Positions 24,848-33,072 are shown, numbered from the stretch's first letter. The stretch: 64,000 nt of DNA from SIG437 sp045576235 (GCA_045576235.1 JAZNGA010000006.1:16883-80882), one strand, 5' to 3'. Program-made: numbers and translations. Notes: generated by a model from the sequence alone, not told the origin.

Positions 24848-24946
24848 TTATGCTGTTTTGCTGTATGAACCTATACTGAAACAAACCTCCGCACAGCAGA
24901 AGCACGAAAAATTGCTATGTTTTTTTGAGGTTTTAATATAAGTCAT
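24848..24946 (-). CDS. Cys-rich 32-residue leader peptide of the pur operon (candidate)
   Basis: This short frame starts at an ATG with AAGGAG seven bases upstream, only about 22 nt from the predicted transcription start. It contains the cluster SCFCCAEVC (residues 14-22) and ends just before a terminator hairpin, followed by purF. Promoter, short ORF, terminator and enzyme gene are arranged as in translation-coupled attenuators. Part of the frame (GCGGA in the Ala-Glu codons) could compete with the terminator for its 3' arm, and AAACCTC / GAGGTTT form a further possible stem inside it. I do not recognise it as a known protein. It could instead be an independent small Cys-rich peptide. Confidence 0.55.
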   Translation of the reverse strand: MTYIKTSKKHSNFSCFCCAEVCFSIGSYSKTA

Positions 24947-24974
24947 TTTGCAATCTCCTTTTAATATATATAAA

Positions 24975-25003
24975 ATTATAGCATATTTTCTTTTTTTCGT
25001 CAA
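24975..25003 (-). promoter_or_regulatory. Promoter of the purine operon
   Basis: Minus-strand TTGACG (24998-25003), a 17-bp spacer, then TATAAT (24975-24980). The start is predicted near 24968, giving a leader of about 195 nt before purF. Confidence 0.8.
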
Positions 25004-25048
25004 GAAAAATAACCTACCACTTTTTCGGAAAACAAAAAAACTTTTTTG

Positions 25049-25777
25049 TTAAATCTCCCAATTGTGATAAACATTCTGAACATCATCATTGTCCTCTAAA
25101 ATGTCGATGAGCTTATTCATCAAGGTCACATCATCTTCATTTTCAAGGCTGACTGTTGTCTGTGGAATTCTCTCGATTTCAGCAGATGCAAATTCATATC
25201 CGCTTCTAGAGAGAGCATCCCTGACTGCCGAGAAATTTTCAGGAGCCGTCAGAATTTCATAGCTGCCCTCGTCAAAAGAAATGTCTTCAGCACCTGCTTC
25301 TAAAGCTTCCATCATTATAGTATCTTCGTCAATTTTTGCGTCCTCGTCTTCAACTATTAAAACGCCTTTTGTGTCAAACATAAAGCTGACGCATCCTGTC
25401 TGACCAAGATTTCCTCCAAATTTATCAAAATAGTGTCTGACATCGCCTGCAGTTCTGTTTCTGTTATCTGTCAGCGTTTCAACAATGACAGCAACACCGC
25501 TCGGGCCATAGCCTTCATAGGTGATTTCTTCATATGTTGCATCGCCCATTTCACCTGACGCTTTTTTTATGCATCTTTCAATGTTGTCATTTGGCATATT
25601 GTTTGCCTTTGCTTTAGCGATAACATCGCGAAGCTTTGAGTTTGACTCAGGGTCTGCTCCGCCATTTTTAACGATAACGGTTATTTCTCTGCCAAGTTTA
25701 GTGAAAATCTTGCCCTTTTTGGCATCACTTTTTTCCTTCTTGTGTTTTATATTTGACCATTTGGAATGTCCTGACAT
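25049..25777 (-). CDS. YebC/PmpR family protein
   Basis: This 242-residue protein belongs to the conserved YebC family (TACO1-like), described as transcriptional regulators and as factors that help ribosomes through proline-rich stalls. The signature MSGHSKWSNIKHKKEKSDAK opens the protein. VIVKNGGADPESNSKLRDV and YGPSGVAVIVETLTDNRNRT follow in the expected places. Length is normal. It is placed before the pur operon on the same strand but has over 100 bp and a separate promoter between them. Confidence 0.93.
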   Translation of the reverse strand: MSGHSKWSNIKHKKEKSDAKKGKIFTKLGREITVIVKNGGADPESNSKLRDVIAKAKANNMPNDNIERCIKKASGEMGDATYEEITYEGYGPSGVAVIVETLTDNRNRTAGDVRHYFDKFGGNLGQTGCVSFMFDTKGVLIVEDEDAKIDEDTIMMEALEAGAEDISFDEGSYEILTAPENFSAVRDALSRSGYEFASAEIERIPQTTVSLENEDDVTLMNKLIDILEDNDDVQNVYHNWEI

Positions 25778-25862
25778 TTTTTCTCTCTCCTTAATTTTAA
25801 TAGAATATATATTTTTTTATTGCAGATAATATAATCAATCACAATTATAAGGAATGATTACC

Positions 25863-26216
25863 ATGCAATATTTATGGGCTTTTTTAGTTGGCGGTGCGCT
25901 TTGCGCAATCGCACAGATTCTGATAGACAAAACAAAGCTTACACCTGCCAGAATTCTTGTTTTATATGTGACTTTGGGTGTGGCTCTTTCGGTTTTTGGA
26001 ATTTATGAGCCGTTTGCAGAATTTGCAGGCGCAGGTGCAACCGTGCCGCTTACGGGCTTTGGACATATTCTGGCAAAAGGCGTAAAAGATGCTGTTGCCG
26101 AAAAAGGTTTTCTCGGAATCTTCACGGGCGGTCTCACAGGCAGCGCGGGCGGAATATGTGCCGCAGTTGTTTTTGGCTATGTCACAGCTTTAATCTGCAA
26201 CCCAAAATCAAAATGA
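25863..26216 (+). CDS. spoVAE: Stage V sporulation protein AE (SpoVAE)
   Basis: This 117-residue membrane protein of the SpoVA channel moves dipicolinic acid across the inner forespore or spore membrane. The sequence LWAFLVGGALCAIAQILIDKT at the N-terminus, FGIYEPFAEFAGAGATVPLTGFG, and GGLTGSAGGICAAV are hallmarks of SpoVAEb. Four hydrophobic segments are visible. The ATG at 25863 is chosen because AAGGA lies nine bases upstream. The ATG at 25854 would overlap that site. The usual partners spoVAC and spoVAD are not adjacent, so it is an orphan here. It shows that the lineage has sporulation genes. Confidence 0.9.
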   Translation: MQYLWAFLVGGALCAIAQILIDKTKLTPARILVLYVTLGVALSVFGIYEPFAEFAGAGATVPLTGFGHILAKGVKDAVAEKGFLGIFTGGLTGSAGGICAAVVFGYVTALICNPKSK

Positions 26217-26219
26217 GCT

Positions 26220-26900
26220 CTAAACGATGTCTCCTATGGCTTTCATACTGTAGTAGCTTTTGCCGCCGACAATTATGTGGTCAATCACATTCAGACCAAA
26301 AATTTCGAGTGACTTTATAATTTCTTTAGTTATCCGTTTGTCATTGACTGAAGGCAGAGGCGAACCATTTGGATGGTTGTGAACAAGCACGATATTTACA
26401 GCCTTCTTACTCACTGCATATTCAGCAATTTTTCTTATATAGATATTAACCTCGTCAGCTGTTCCCCGTTCCAAAACATCATATGTTTTCAGTCTCCTGT
26501 TTGAATCGAGACAAATCACATAAAAGTTTTCCTCGGTCAGCCCAAGACATAAATCCATGGCAAATTCGCCAAGCTTTTCATATGTTCCCAGAGAGACTCC
26601 CTTTTCCCACTTTGCCAATTTAAACGCTCTCGCAAACTGCGGAATCATATGAATGAGAAATGCAGCATTGTCTCCCACGCCGTCAACCTTTTTAAGCTCT
26701 TCAACATCAGCTTCAAAAACCTTAGCAAGATTTCCGTTAAATTTTTCGAGTAGCCTGTGCGCTATCGGATTTGTGTCGCGACGCGGAATGGCATTAAAAA
26801 GCAAAAGTTCTAAAACTTCGTGAGGAGCTAAGCTCTCAAGTCCGTTTCTTATGGCCTTTTTTCTGAGACGCTCTCTGTGGCCTTTATGAAGTGAACTCAT
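26220..26900 (-). CDS. radC: RadC family JAB-domain protein
   Basis: This 226-residue protein has an N-terminal UPF0758 helical region (HKGHRERLRKKAI...LELLLFNAIPRRDTNPIA), a helix-hairpin-helix (LKKVDGVGDNAAFLI) and a C-terminal JAB/MPN metalloprotease-like domain. The zinc motif VHNHPNGSPLPSVND gives HxH and the distal Asp. Despite the name, a repair role is doubtful and the biochemical activity is unknown. The ATG at 26900 has GGAGGAAAAAT before it; the longer frame to 26978 is not supported. It is convergent with spoVAE with almost no space between them. Confidence 0.88.
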   Translation of the reverse strand: MSSLHKGHRERLRKKAIRNGLESLAPHEVLELLLFNAIPRRDTNPIAHRLLEKFNGNLAKVFEADVEELKKVDGVGDNAAFLIHMIPQFARAFKLAKWEKGVSLGTYEKLGEFAMDLCLGLTEENFYVICLDSNRRLKTYDVLERGTADEVNIYIRKIAEYAVSKKAVNIVLVHNHPNGSPLPSVNDKRITKEIIKSLEIFGLNVIDHIIVGGKSYYSMKAIGDIV

Positions 26901-27101
26901 ATTTTTCCTCCGACAAACAATATATTGCGCCAAACACACACCATTATATATTTTACACATTCTGTGTCGAAATTTCAATATGTTTTCTCAAATTTATGGA
27001 AAAGTTTTTATTTTCAACCCTCCTGACGCTGAAAATTATCAAAAAGCGTCGAAAGCGAATATAATGATAATATGACGCGAATTTATAAAGGAGGTTTAAA
27101 A

Positions 27102-27365
27102 ATGGAAACAGCACTCATAGTTTTTTCTTCCTCCACATCAGGAAGCAGGCTGAAAAATCTCACGCTAAAAGCGCAGATAAGAGATGTCAGAATCACGCAG
27201 ACTCCTGCATCAATAAAGGTGGGTGGATGCAGCTATTCTTTAAGAGTCAATCTGCAGGATTTGGAAAATGTGCTGTCGCTTGCTGCACGCTATAAAGTCA
27301 GCTTTGTGGCGGTCTATAAAGAAGACACGGACATAAGCGGAAGTAAAGTCTATGTCAGATTATAG
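27102..27365 (+). CDS. DUF3343-like protein (putative Se/S carrier-like)
   Basis: This 87-residue protein fits the DUF3343 pattern: an N-terminal TALIVFSSSTSGSRLKNLTL, then VRITQTPASIKVGGCSYSLRV, where the single Cys lies in the position of the family's CG motif. The family is described as putative sulfur/selenium carriers and often neighbours cysteine desulfurases or ferredoxin genes. None of these is next to it here. AAAGGAGG precedes the ATG at 27102; the frame start at 27072 has no site. It is divergent from radC. Confidence 0.6.
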   Translation: METALIVFSSSTSGSRLKNLTLKAQIRDVRITQTPASIKVGGCSYSLRVNLQDLENVLSLAARYKVSFVAVYKEDTDISGSKVYVRL

Positions 27366-27398
27366 GCTCAAAAATCATAAATAACATAATCAAAAAAA

Positions 27399-27431
27399 GA
27401 GCCGCATCATAGGCAATCTATGATGCAGCTC
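27399..27431. terminator. Terminator of the infC-rpmI-rplT operon
   Basis: Stem GAGCCGCATCATAG / CTATGATGCAGCTC with a short loop. A seven-U run follows on the minus strand. It also lies downstream of the convergent DUF3343 gene and could serve both. Confidence 0.8.
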
Positions 27432-27442
27432 AAAAACTTCAA

Positions 27443-27799
27443 TTATTTTAAAGCAGCTTTTGCTTTTTCAACTAAAGCAGCAAATCCTGCCTTGTCGCTG
27501 ACAGCAATTTCTGCGAGCATCTTTCTGTTCATTTCGATGCCGGCTTTCTTCAAACCGTTCATGAACTGAGAATAGTTGATGCCATTCTGTTTTGCCTGTG
27601 CAGAAATTCTTGCAATCCAAAGTCTTCTGAAATCTCTCTTTTTCTGTTTTCTTCCAACATATGCATAAACAAGTGATTTCATAACAGCCTGTTTGGCAGT
27701 TCTGAAAGCCTTGCTCTTATTGCCTCTGTAGCCCTTTGCGAGCTTTAATACTCTTTTGCGTCTTTTGCGGGTTGTTACTCCGCCCTTAACTCTTGCCAT
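27443..27799 (-). CDS. rplT: 50S ribosomal protein L20
   Basis: This 118-residue early-assembly protein of the large subunit begins MARVKGGVTTRKRRKRVLKL. It contains KGYRGNKSKAFRTAKQAV and GRKQKKRDFRRLWIARISA, all conserved. In Firmicutes L20 represses its own operon by binding the leader RNA. It is the last gene of infC-rpmI-rplT. Confidence 0.98.
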   Translation of the reverse strand: MARVKGGVTTRKRRKRVLKLAKGYRGNKSKAFRTAKQAVMKSLVYAYVGRKQKKRDFRRLWIARISAQAKQNGINYSQFMNGLKKAGIEMNRKMLAEIAVSDKAGFAALVEKAKAALK

Positions 27800-27830
27800 A
27801 TTTTAAACCTCCTAAAAAATCAATTATAAA

Positions 27831-28028
27831 TTATTTGTACGGAATCATCTTTTTGATTACTTTTGCGTTAGCATCGCTTGCATATCCGCCTTTTCTGAGA
27901 TTTCTCTTTCTCTTCGTAGATTTCTTATTCAGGATATGGCTTTTATAAGCATGTTTTAATTTTACTTTTCCGCTTTTAGTGAAAGAAAATCTCTTCGCTG
28001 AAGCTCTATGTGTTTTAATCTTAGGCAT
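27831..28028 (-). CDS. rpmI: 50S ribosomal protein L35
   Basis: This 65-residue basic ribosomal protein has the typical start MPKIKTHRASAKRFSFTKSG. It also contains the HILNKKSTKRKRNLRK segment. AAGGAG precedes the ATG. It lies between infC and rplT as in nearly all bacteria. Confidence 0.98.
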   Translation of the reverse strand: MPKIKTHRASAKRFSFTKSGKVKLKHAYKSHILNKKSTKRKRNLRKGGYASDANAKVIKKMIPYK

Positions 28029-28104
28029 AACCCTACTCCTTCCGGTTTATATATTATTTTTAAGCGCTCTGTTCTTTTAAAAACAGCCCACTATTTTAAC
28101 TTTC

Positions 28105-28614
28105 TCATTTAGGCGAAATCATGATGCTCATGTTCTTTCCCTCAAGTTTAGCAGGTTTGTCTGCAGCACCAAATTCTGAGAGTGCATCTTTAAATCTGTC
28201 TAAAAGTTTAGCTCCCAAATCTGAATGACGAATTTCTCTGCCGCGGAACCTGACCGTAACCTTAACCTTGTCGCCATCTTTTAAGAATTTAGCGGCGTGA
28301 TTTACCTTAGTATCGAAATCGTGATCATCTATTGACGGAGAAACACGAACTTCCTTAATCGACATAACCTTCTGGTTTTTCTTGGCTTCTTTCTCCTTTT
28401 TCGCCATCTCAAACTTATACTTTCCATAGTCCATAAGCTTGCAGACAGGTGTTTCAGCTTTAGGCGCAATAAGCACCAGGTCAACATTTTTTGAATATGC
28501 CAGTTCTAAAGCCTCTGCTGATGACATAATTCCGAGCTGACCACCATCTACATCGACAACCCTGACCTCTGGGATACGGATTTCCTCATTGATCATTAAC
28601 TCATTCTTACTAAT
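28105..28614 (-). CDS. infC: Translation initiation factor IF-3 (ATT start)
   Basis: This 169-residue factor prevents subunit joining and checks the initiator tRNA and start codon. The N-terminal domain holds NELMINEEIRIPEVRVVD and the C-terminal domain KVTVRFRGREIRHSDLG. The start is taken as ATT at 28612-28614. GGAGGTG lies ten bases upstream, the family start residue aligns there, and no ATG fits both site and length. An ATT start is the classic autoregulatory feature of infC. The longer open frame to 28767 is leader RNA. Confidence 0.93.
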   Translation of the reverse strand: MSKNELMINEEIRIPEVRVVDVDGGQLGIMSSAEALELAYSKNVDLVLIAPKAETPVCKLMDYGKYKFEMAKKEKEAKKNQKVMSIKEVRVSPSIDDHDFDTKVNHAAKFLKDGDKVKVTVRFRGREIRHSDLGAKLLDRFKDALSEFGAADKPAKLEGKNMSIMISPK

Positions 28615-28752
28615 GGTAAAAGCACCTCCATAAATTAAATACAAAAAAACGGACAGGCATAAACCTATCCGTAAATATACTGAAAAAAGTATATTGACCG
28701 CTTCAGCTCTGCTTTGCGGCGAGAAACGAATAAGTTTCTGCTTCCTGATTCT
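28615..28752 (-). promoter_or_regulatory. L20-type leader of infC-rpmI-rplT
   Basis: A structured leader of about 135 nt runs from the promoter to infC. It contains several hairpins and ends in an intrinsic terminator before the infC ribosome site. This is the arrangement of the Firmicutes L20 leader, in which excess L20 causes premature termination. Assigned by position and layout; the L20 binding fold was not modelled. Confidence 0.65.
28649..28672 (-). terminator. Attenuator terminator in the infC leader
   Basis: Stem ACGGATAGG / CCTGTCCGT (one G-U pair) with a 6-nt loop. Seven U residues follow on the minus strand. Confidence 0.8.
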
Positions 28753-28757
28753 GCTAT

Positions 28758-28786
28758 ATAATATCACAATTTCATCTCTCTGTCAA
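28758..28786 (-). promoter_or_regulatory. Promoter of the infC operon
   Basis: Minus-strand TTGACA (28781-28786), a 17-bp spacer, then TATTAT (28758-28763). Confidence 0.8.
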
Positions 28787-28825
28787 GTCTTTTTTCAAAT
28801 TTTATTTTCGTTTTGGAAAAAACAC

Positions 28826-28854
28826 TTTACAAAGCAAAAAAAATGTGTTAAAAT
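28826..28854 (+). promoter_or_regulatory. Promoter of tRNA-Thr
   Basis: TTTACA (28826-28831), a 17-bp spacer, then TAAAAT (28849-28854). The tRNA starts 11 bp later. Confidence 0.7.
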
Positions 28855-28865
28855 GTTTAAGTGTT

Positions 28866-28942
28866 GCTGATATAGCTCAGTCGGTAGAGCGCATCCTTGG
28901 TAAGGATGAGGCTCGCGGGTTCGATCCCCGCTATCAGCTCCA
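28866..28942 (+). tRNA. tRNA-Thr (GGT)
   Basis: This 77-nt tRNA includes an encoded CCA. The acceptor arm is GCTGATA / TATCAGC. The anticodon stem CATCC / GGATG holds TTGGTAA, giving anticodon GGT. The T-arm GCGGG-TTCGATC-CCCGC is complete. Confidence 0.97.
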
Positions 28943-28943
28943 G

Positions 28944-28977
28944 AAACGGAACAAGCGTTGCTTGTTCCGTTTTTTTG
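28944..28977 (+). terminator. Terminator of tRNA-Thr
   Basis: Stem AAACGGAACAAGC / GCTTGTTCCGTTT followed by a T-run. It also lies just past the end of the convergent gltA/nfnB gene. Confidence 0.9.
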
Positions 28978-28981
28978 TTTC

Positions 28982-30391
28982 CTATTTGTTCATCAAATAA
29001 TCTCTGATTGCCTTTGCTGCAATTTTGCCTGCTCCCATAGCAGAAATAACGGTGGCAGCGCCTGTCACTGCATCTCCGCCGGCATAAACGCCTTCTTTTG
29101 AAGTGAGCCCCTTTTCATCTGCGATTATGCCGCCACGGGAATTCACGCTGAGTCCATCTGTCGTGTCCTTGATGAGCGGATTTGGAGATGTTCCGATTGA
29201 CATAATGACTGTGTCAACTGCAATTTCATATTCAGAGCCCTTCACCTCAAAAGGAATTCTTCTTCCCTTCTCGTCAGGCTTGCCGAGTTCCATTTTAATA
29301 ACCCTCATTCCTTTAACAAAACCATTTTTCTGGTCTTTAGGGTTGTCAGGATTGTTGTAGCCTAAAATTTCCACAGGGTTTGTCAGAAGCTTGAATTTAA
29401 CTCCTTCCTCCTCTGCGTGCTCAATCTCTTCTCTTCTTGCAGGCAGTTCTTCAACCGAGCGTCTGTAGATTATATAGACATTTTCGGCGCCGAGTCTGAG
29501 CGCTGTTCTTGCAGCATCCATAGCAACATTTCCGCCGCCGACAACAGCAACATTTCCACCCTTCATGATTGGAGTCTGACTGTCATCTCTATATGCCTTC
29601 ATGAGATTTGTCCTTGTTAAAAACTCATTTGCTGAATAAACCCCCTTTAAAGACTCGCCCGGAATGTTCATAAAACGCGGAAGACCTGCGCCCGAGCCGA
29701 TAAACACTGCATTAAAGCCCATTTCAAAAAGCTCGTCTATTGTGAGAGTTTTTCCGATGACCACATTAGTTTCGATTTTAACGCCGAGGTCTTTGAGCGT
29801 TTCAATCTCTTTATTGACAATTTCCTTTGGTAAACGAAATTCAGGAATTCCGTAAACGAGCACGCCACCTGCCGTGTGGAAAGCTTCATAGACAGTCACA
29901 TCAAAGCCGTCCTTTGCCAAATCACCTGCACAGGTTAGTCCCGAAGGACCGGACCCCACTATCGCAACCTTAAAGCCGTTTGACACAGGCTTTTCAGGTT
30001 TTTCTTTAATGTTTTCATTGTGCCAGTCGGCAACAAAACGCTCCAAGCGCCCTATTCCCACAGGCTCAAATTTAATTCCGAGCGTGCATTTACTCTCGCA
30101 TTGAATTTCCTGCGGGCAAACTCGTCCGCATACAGCAGGAAGCGAGGAGGCTTTTGTAATTTCCTGATATGCCTCTTCAAAATCTCCTTTTTTTAAATAT
30201 GAAATAAACCCGGGTATGTTTATGTTAACAGGACAACCCGCCACACACGGCTGATGATTGCAATTCAAGCATCTTTCAGCCTCTCTCATTGCCATTTCTT
30301 TAGTGTAGCCTAAAGCAACCTCCGAAAAATTATGCGCTCTAATTTCAGGAGCCTGAGTTGGCATTTCATATTTTTTAGGGTTAATAGCCAT
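28982..30391 (-). CDS. Nfn-type NADPH-dependent oxidoreductase large subunit (GltA/NfnB)
   Basis: This 469-residue Fe-S flavoprotein resembles the glutamate synthase small subunit. The N-terminal cysteine motifs CLNCNHQPCVAGCPV and CGRVCPQEIQCESKC bind [4Fe-4S] clusters. Two Rossmann motifs follow: VAIVGSGPSGLTCAGDLA for FAD and VAVVGGGNVAMDAARTALRL for NADPH. The C-terminal GDAVTGAATVISAMGAGK is typical. The partner gene directly upstream encodes an NfnA-like subunit, so together they probably form NADH-dependent reduced ferredoxin:NADP oxidoreductase. The ATG at 30391 has AAGGAGG; the frame extension to 30493 overlaps the partner. Confidence 0.9.
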   Translation of the reverse strand: MAINPKKYEMPTQAPEIRAHNFSEVALGYTKEMAMREAERCLNCNHQPCVAGCPVNINIPGFISYLKKGDFEEAYQEITKASSLPAVCGRVCPQEIQCESKCTLGIKFEPVGIGRLERFVADWHNENIKEKPEKPVSNGFKVAIVGSGPSGLTCAGDLAKDGFDVTVYEAFHTAGGVLVYGIPEFRLPKEIVNKEIETLKDLGVKIETNVVIGKTLTIDELFEMGFNAVFIGSGAGLPRFMNIPGESLKGVYSANEFLTRTNLMKAYRDDSQTPIMKGGNVAVVGGGNVAMDAARTALRLGAENVYIIYRRSVEELPARREEIEHAEEEGVKFKLLTNPVEILGYNNPDNPKDQKNGFVKGMRVIKMELGKPDEKGRRIPFEVKGSEYEIAVDTVIMSIGTSPNPLIKDTTDGLSVNSRGGIIADEKGLTSKEGVYAGGDAVTGAATVISAMGAGKIAAKAIRDYLMNK

Positions 30392-30404
30392 TTCAGTTTC
30401 CTCC

Positions 30405-31253
30405 TTAAGCCTTTTTAAACAGGCTGCAGTTTTCTTCATATGCATGCCTTTCAAAATCTGCATACATATTCCCTCTTGACATCGCTTCGTCAAAATCTAT
30501 TTCATATGCATTAAACTCGGGACCATCCACACAGGCAAACTTTGTAACCTTTTTGCCATCCTGATTTAATGTGAGTCTGCATCCGCCGCACATTCCCGTT
30601 CCGTCAATCATAATAGGGTTCATGGAAGCCGTGACGGGCACACCGAAGGGTTTGGCAGTGAGTGTCACAAACTTCATCATAATCAGAGGTCCGATTGTGA
30701 TTATCATATCAAATTTTTCTCCCGATTCAAGCATTTCCTTAAGCGACACGGTAACATTACCGCATCTTCCATATGAGCCGTCATCTGTCATGAGAATCAT
30801 TTTATCAGAACAAGCCTTAAATTCATCTTCTAAAATCACAAGATTTTTATCGCGGAATCCAATAATGCTTGTGACATTCGCACCGAGCCTGTGAAATTCC
30901 TGGCAGACAGGCATGGCAATCGCACAACCGACACCTCCGCCCACAATGCAGACCTTTTTAATGCCGTTTGTCTCAGTTGCTTTTCCTAAAGGTCCGACAA
31001 AGTCTGAAATCGACTCTCCTTCATTTTTATTATTAAGCTTTGCAGTTGTTGCGCCAACAATCTGGAAAATGATTTTAACTGTTCCCTCTTCCTTATTTAC
31101 TCCTGCGATTGTAAGCGGAATTCTTTCTCCGTCCTTGTCAACACGCAGAATAATAAACTGCCCCGGCTTTGCCTTGGCGGCAACGAGCGGGGCTTCAATC
31201 TCCATCTGAGAAACAGTTTGATTGAGCTCCTTTTTTCTCACAATCTTATACAC
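30405..31253 (-). CDS. Sulfide dehydrogenase-like FAD/NAD-binding subunit (NfnA)
   Basis: This 282-residue protein of the ferredoxin-NADP reductase superfamily has an N-terminal FAD barrel with RIPLTIAGV and an NAD-binding domain with VCIVGGGVGCAIAMPVCQ. The C-terminal cysteines DGTGMCGGCRLTL and FACVDGPEF bind a [2Fe-2S] cluster, as in PyrK and NfnA. Paired with GltA/NfnB 13 bp downstream, it would bifurcate electrons between NADH, ferredoxin and NADP in the cytoplasm. In some species this pair is annotated as sulfide dehydrogenase. Confidence 0.88.
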   Translation of the reverse strand: MYKIVRKKELNQTVSQMEIEAPLVAAKAKPGQFIILRVDKDGERIPLTIAGVNKEEGTVKIIFQIVGATTAKLNNKNEGESISDFVGPLGKATETNGIKKVCIVGGGVGCAIAMPVCQEFHRLGANVTSIIGFRDKNLVILEDEFKACSDKMILMTDDGSYGRCGNVTVSLKEMLESGEKFDMIITIGPLIMMKFVTLTAKPFGVPVTASMNPIMIDGTGMCGGCRLTLNQDGKKVTKFACVDGPEFNAYEIDFDEAMSRGNMYADFERHAYEENCSLFKKA

Positions 31254-31349
31254 AACATTGTCCTTCTTTCAAATCAAAAATTTATCAACATTTCCGGTTA
31301 TATCTCTTTTGCTCAATTTTTTGCATCACCGTAATTAAAAACGGAAAAA

Positions 31350-32909
31350 TCACACAAATCTTTCCACGCCGATTTTTTCAAAAACGCCCGACTTTTTAAA
31401 TAGTTTCATAGGTTGAGGCGCAACATTTTCAAAAATAACTTCAACATTTTCCCTTTCACATTTTTCAATAAAATGCAAAAGCTTGTTAAGCGCTGACGCA
31501 TCCAAAGCAGAAACAGAACGCAAATTTAAAACAACTGTCTCCGTTTTTTCATTTATGCCAAGCTCTGCGAGTTTATCAGACGCGCCAAAGAAGAGCGCCC
31601 CGCTGATTTCAAAAATTTCTTTCTTTTCATCTTCCGATTCTTTTCTTTTAACTTCTGCCACCTCTGACATTCTCGACATAAAAAGCACAGCCGCCAGTAC
31701 TATGCCGACTAAAATAGCAACAACAAGGTCAAAAACAACAGTCAGCACAAATGTTGCTAAAAGCACTAAAATATCGCTTTTGGGTGATGTTTTAACAAGA
31801 TGCACAAACTCACGCCACTCACTCATATTATATGCCACAACAAATAAAATTGCGGCGATGACAGGCATCGGAATCAGTTTGGCATATGGCATCAAAACAA
31901 CAAGCACGAGCAAAAGCACTAAAGCGTGAACCATAGCGGCAATCGGAGTTCTTCCACCATTTTTGACATTTGCCGCTGTTCTTGCAATCGCTCCTGTTGC
32001 GGGGATGCCTCCAAAGAGCGCCGAAACAATGTTTCCTGCTCCCTGTCCTATAAGCTCTGCATTTGAGTTGTGCTTTGCTCCAATCATTCCGTCTGAAACA
32101 ACACACGAAAGAAGCGATTCGATAGCCGCTAAAATGGCAATTGTGAATGCATCGGGAATGATTGCTTTTAAAGTGTCGGGTGAAAACGCAGGAAACGAAA
32201 ACGCAGGAAGTCCTGACGGAATGTTTTCAAACTGCGTTCCGATTGTGCTGACATCCATATCAAAAATCTTAACTATAGCCGCACAAACTACAACAGCTAT
32301 CAAAGATGGCGGAATCTTATTTACGCCTTTGATTTTCGGCCAGACAATTAAAATTGCAAGCGCTATAGCACCAATTAAAACTGCCCATGGATTTAAGGTT
32401 TTAAAGCAGATAACAGCTTCTTTAAGCTTTTCCAAAGTTTCAATCGGCGAATGGTTAAACGAAAGCCCGAAGAAATCTTTAAGCTGACCGATGATTAAAG
32501 TCACGGCAATGCCCGTTGTGAAGCCTGTTGTTATCGTAAACGGAATGAACTTAATCAGCTTACCAAGTCTGAAAAACCCCATAACAACAAGGATAACTCC
32601 TGCTAAAATCGTTGCTAAGGCCAAGCCCTCCATGCCGTTTTTTGCCACAATTCCTGCAACGATGGTTGCAAACGCTGCAGTCGGGCCTGAAATCTGCACA
32701 TTACTTCCGCCTAAAAGAGCAATGACAAACCCTGCGAAAATCGCAGTATATAGTCCTCTTTCAGGAGTGACGCCTGAGGCAATCGCTAAAGCAATCGAAA
32801 GCGGAAGCGCAATAATTGCAACTACAATTCCTGCAACAACATCTTTACCAATTTGATTTTTGTCGCAGCTTTTAAGACATGATATAAGTTTCGGTTGTAA
32901 ATCTCCCAT
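31350..32909 (-). CDS. SulP family anion permease with STAS domain
   Basis: This 519-residue membrane protein has about 12-14 hydrophobic segments. The SulP signature region LPLSIALAIASGVTPERGLYTAIFAGF is at residues 36-62, in continuous form only in the protein itself. It also has QISGPTAAFATIV and GGIPATGAIARTAANVKNGGRT. A cytoplasmic STAS domain occupies the last 100 residues (NLRSVSALDASALNKLLHF). The family carries sulfate, bicarbonate or other anions. The specific ion is not known. It has its own promoter, divergent from the EamA transporter. Confidence 0.9.
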   Translation of the reverse strand: MGDLQPKLISCLKSCDKNQIGKDVVAGIVVAIIALPLSIALAIASGVTPERGLYTAIFAGFVIALLGGSNVQISGPTAAFATIVAGIVAKNGMEGLALATILAGVILVVMGFFRLGKLIKFIPFTITTGFTTGIAVTLIIGQLKDFFGLSFNHSPIETLEKLKEAVICFKTLNPWAVLIGAIALAILIVWPKIKGVNKIPPSLIAVVVCAAIVKIFDMDVSTIGTQFENIPSGLPAFSFPAFSPDTLKAIIPDAFTIAILAAIESLLSCVVSDGMIGAKHNSNAELIGQGAGNIVSALFGGIPATGAIARTAANVKNGGRTPIAAMVHALVLLLVLVVLMPYAKLIPMPVIAAILFVVAYNMSEWREFVHLVKTSPKSDILVLLATFVLTVVFDLVVAILVGIVLAAVLFMSRMSEVAEVKRKESEDEKKEIFEISGALFFGASDKLAELGINEKTETVVLNLRSVSALDASALNKLLHFIEKCERENVEVIFENVAPQPMKLFKKSGVFEKIGVERFV

Positions 32910-32956
32910 TAAAATCTGACCTTCTTTTCACTTTTTATACAAAATTTTTCTCAAAT

Positions 32957-32985
32957 ATTTTAACAAAATTTTTTTAAATTGTCAA
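32957..32985 (-). promoter_or_regulatory. Promoter of the SulP gene
   Basis: Minus-strand TTGACA (32980-32985), a 17-bp spacer, then TAAAAT (32957-32962). Confidence 0.75.
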
Positions 32986-33003
32986 TGACCACAGGGTATT
33001 ATC

Positions 33004-33032
33004 TTGACAATCATAAAAAAAACATATAAAAT
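33004..33032 (+). promoter_or_regulatory. Promoter of the EamA transporter gene
   Basis: TTGACA (33004-33009), a 17-bp spacer, then TAAAAT (33027-33032). It is back to back with the SulP promoter. Confidence 0.75.
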
Positions 33033-33072
33033 AATTTGACGCGTGAATATTTTATAAATTTGTGAGGTATTT

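Noticed and set aside
28615..28767. N-terminal extension of IF-3 to 28767
   Set aside because: It covers the promoter -10 and the leader terminator; the ATT at 28612-28614 has the ribosome site and matches the family length.
30392..30493. N-terminal extension of the GltA/NfnB frame
   Set aside because: It overlaps the upstream NfnA gene; the ATG at 30391 has AAGGAGG and the family N-terminus.
31963..32487. Plus-strand frames opposite the SulP gene
   Set aside because: Low-complexity Ala/Ile-rich translations mirroring the transporter; no ribosome sites.
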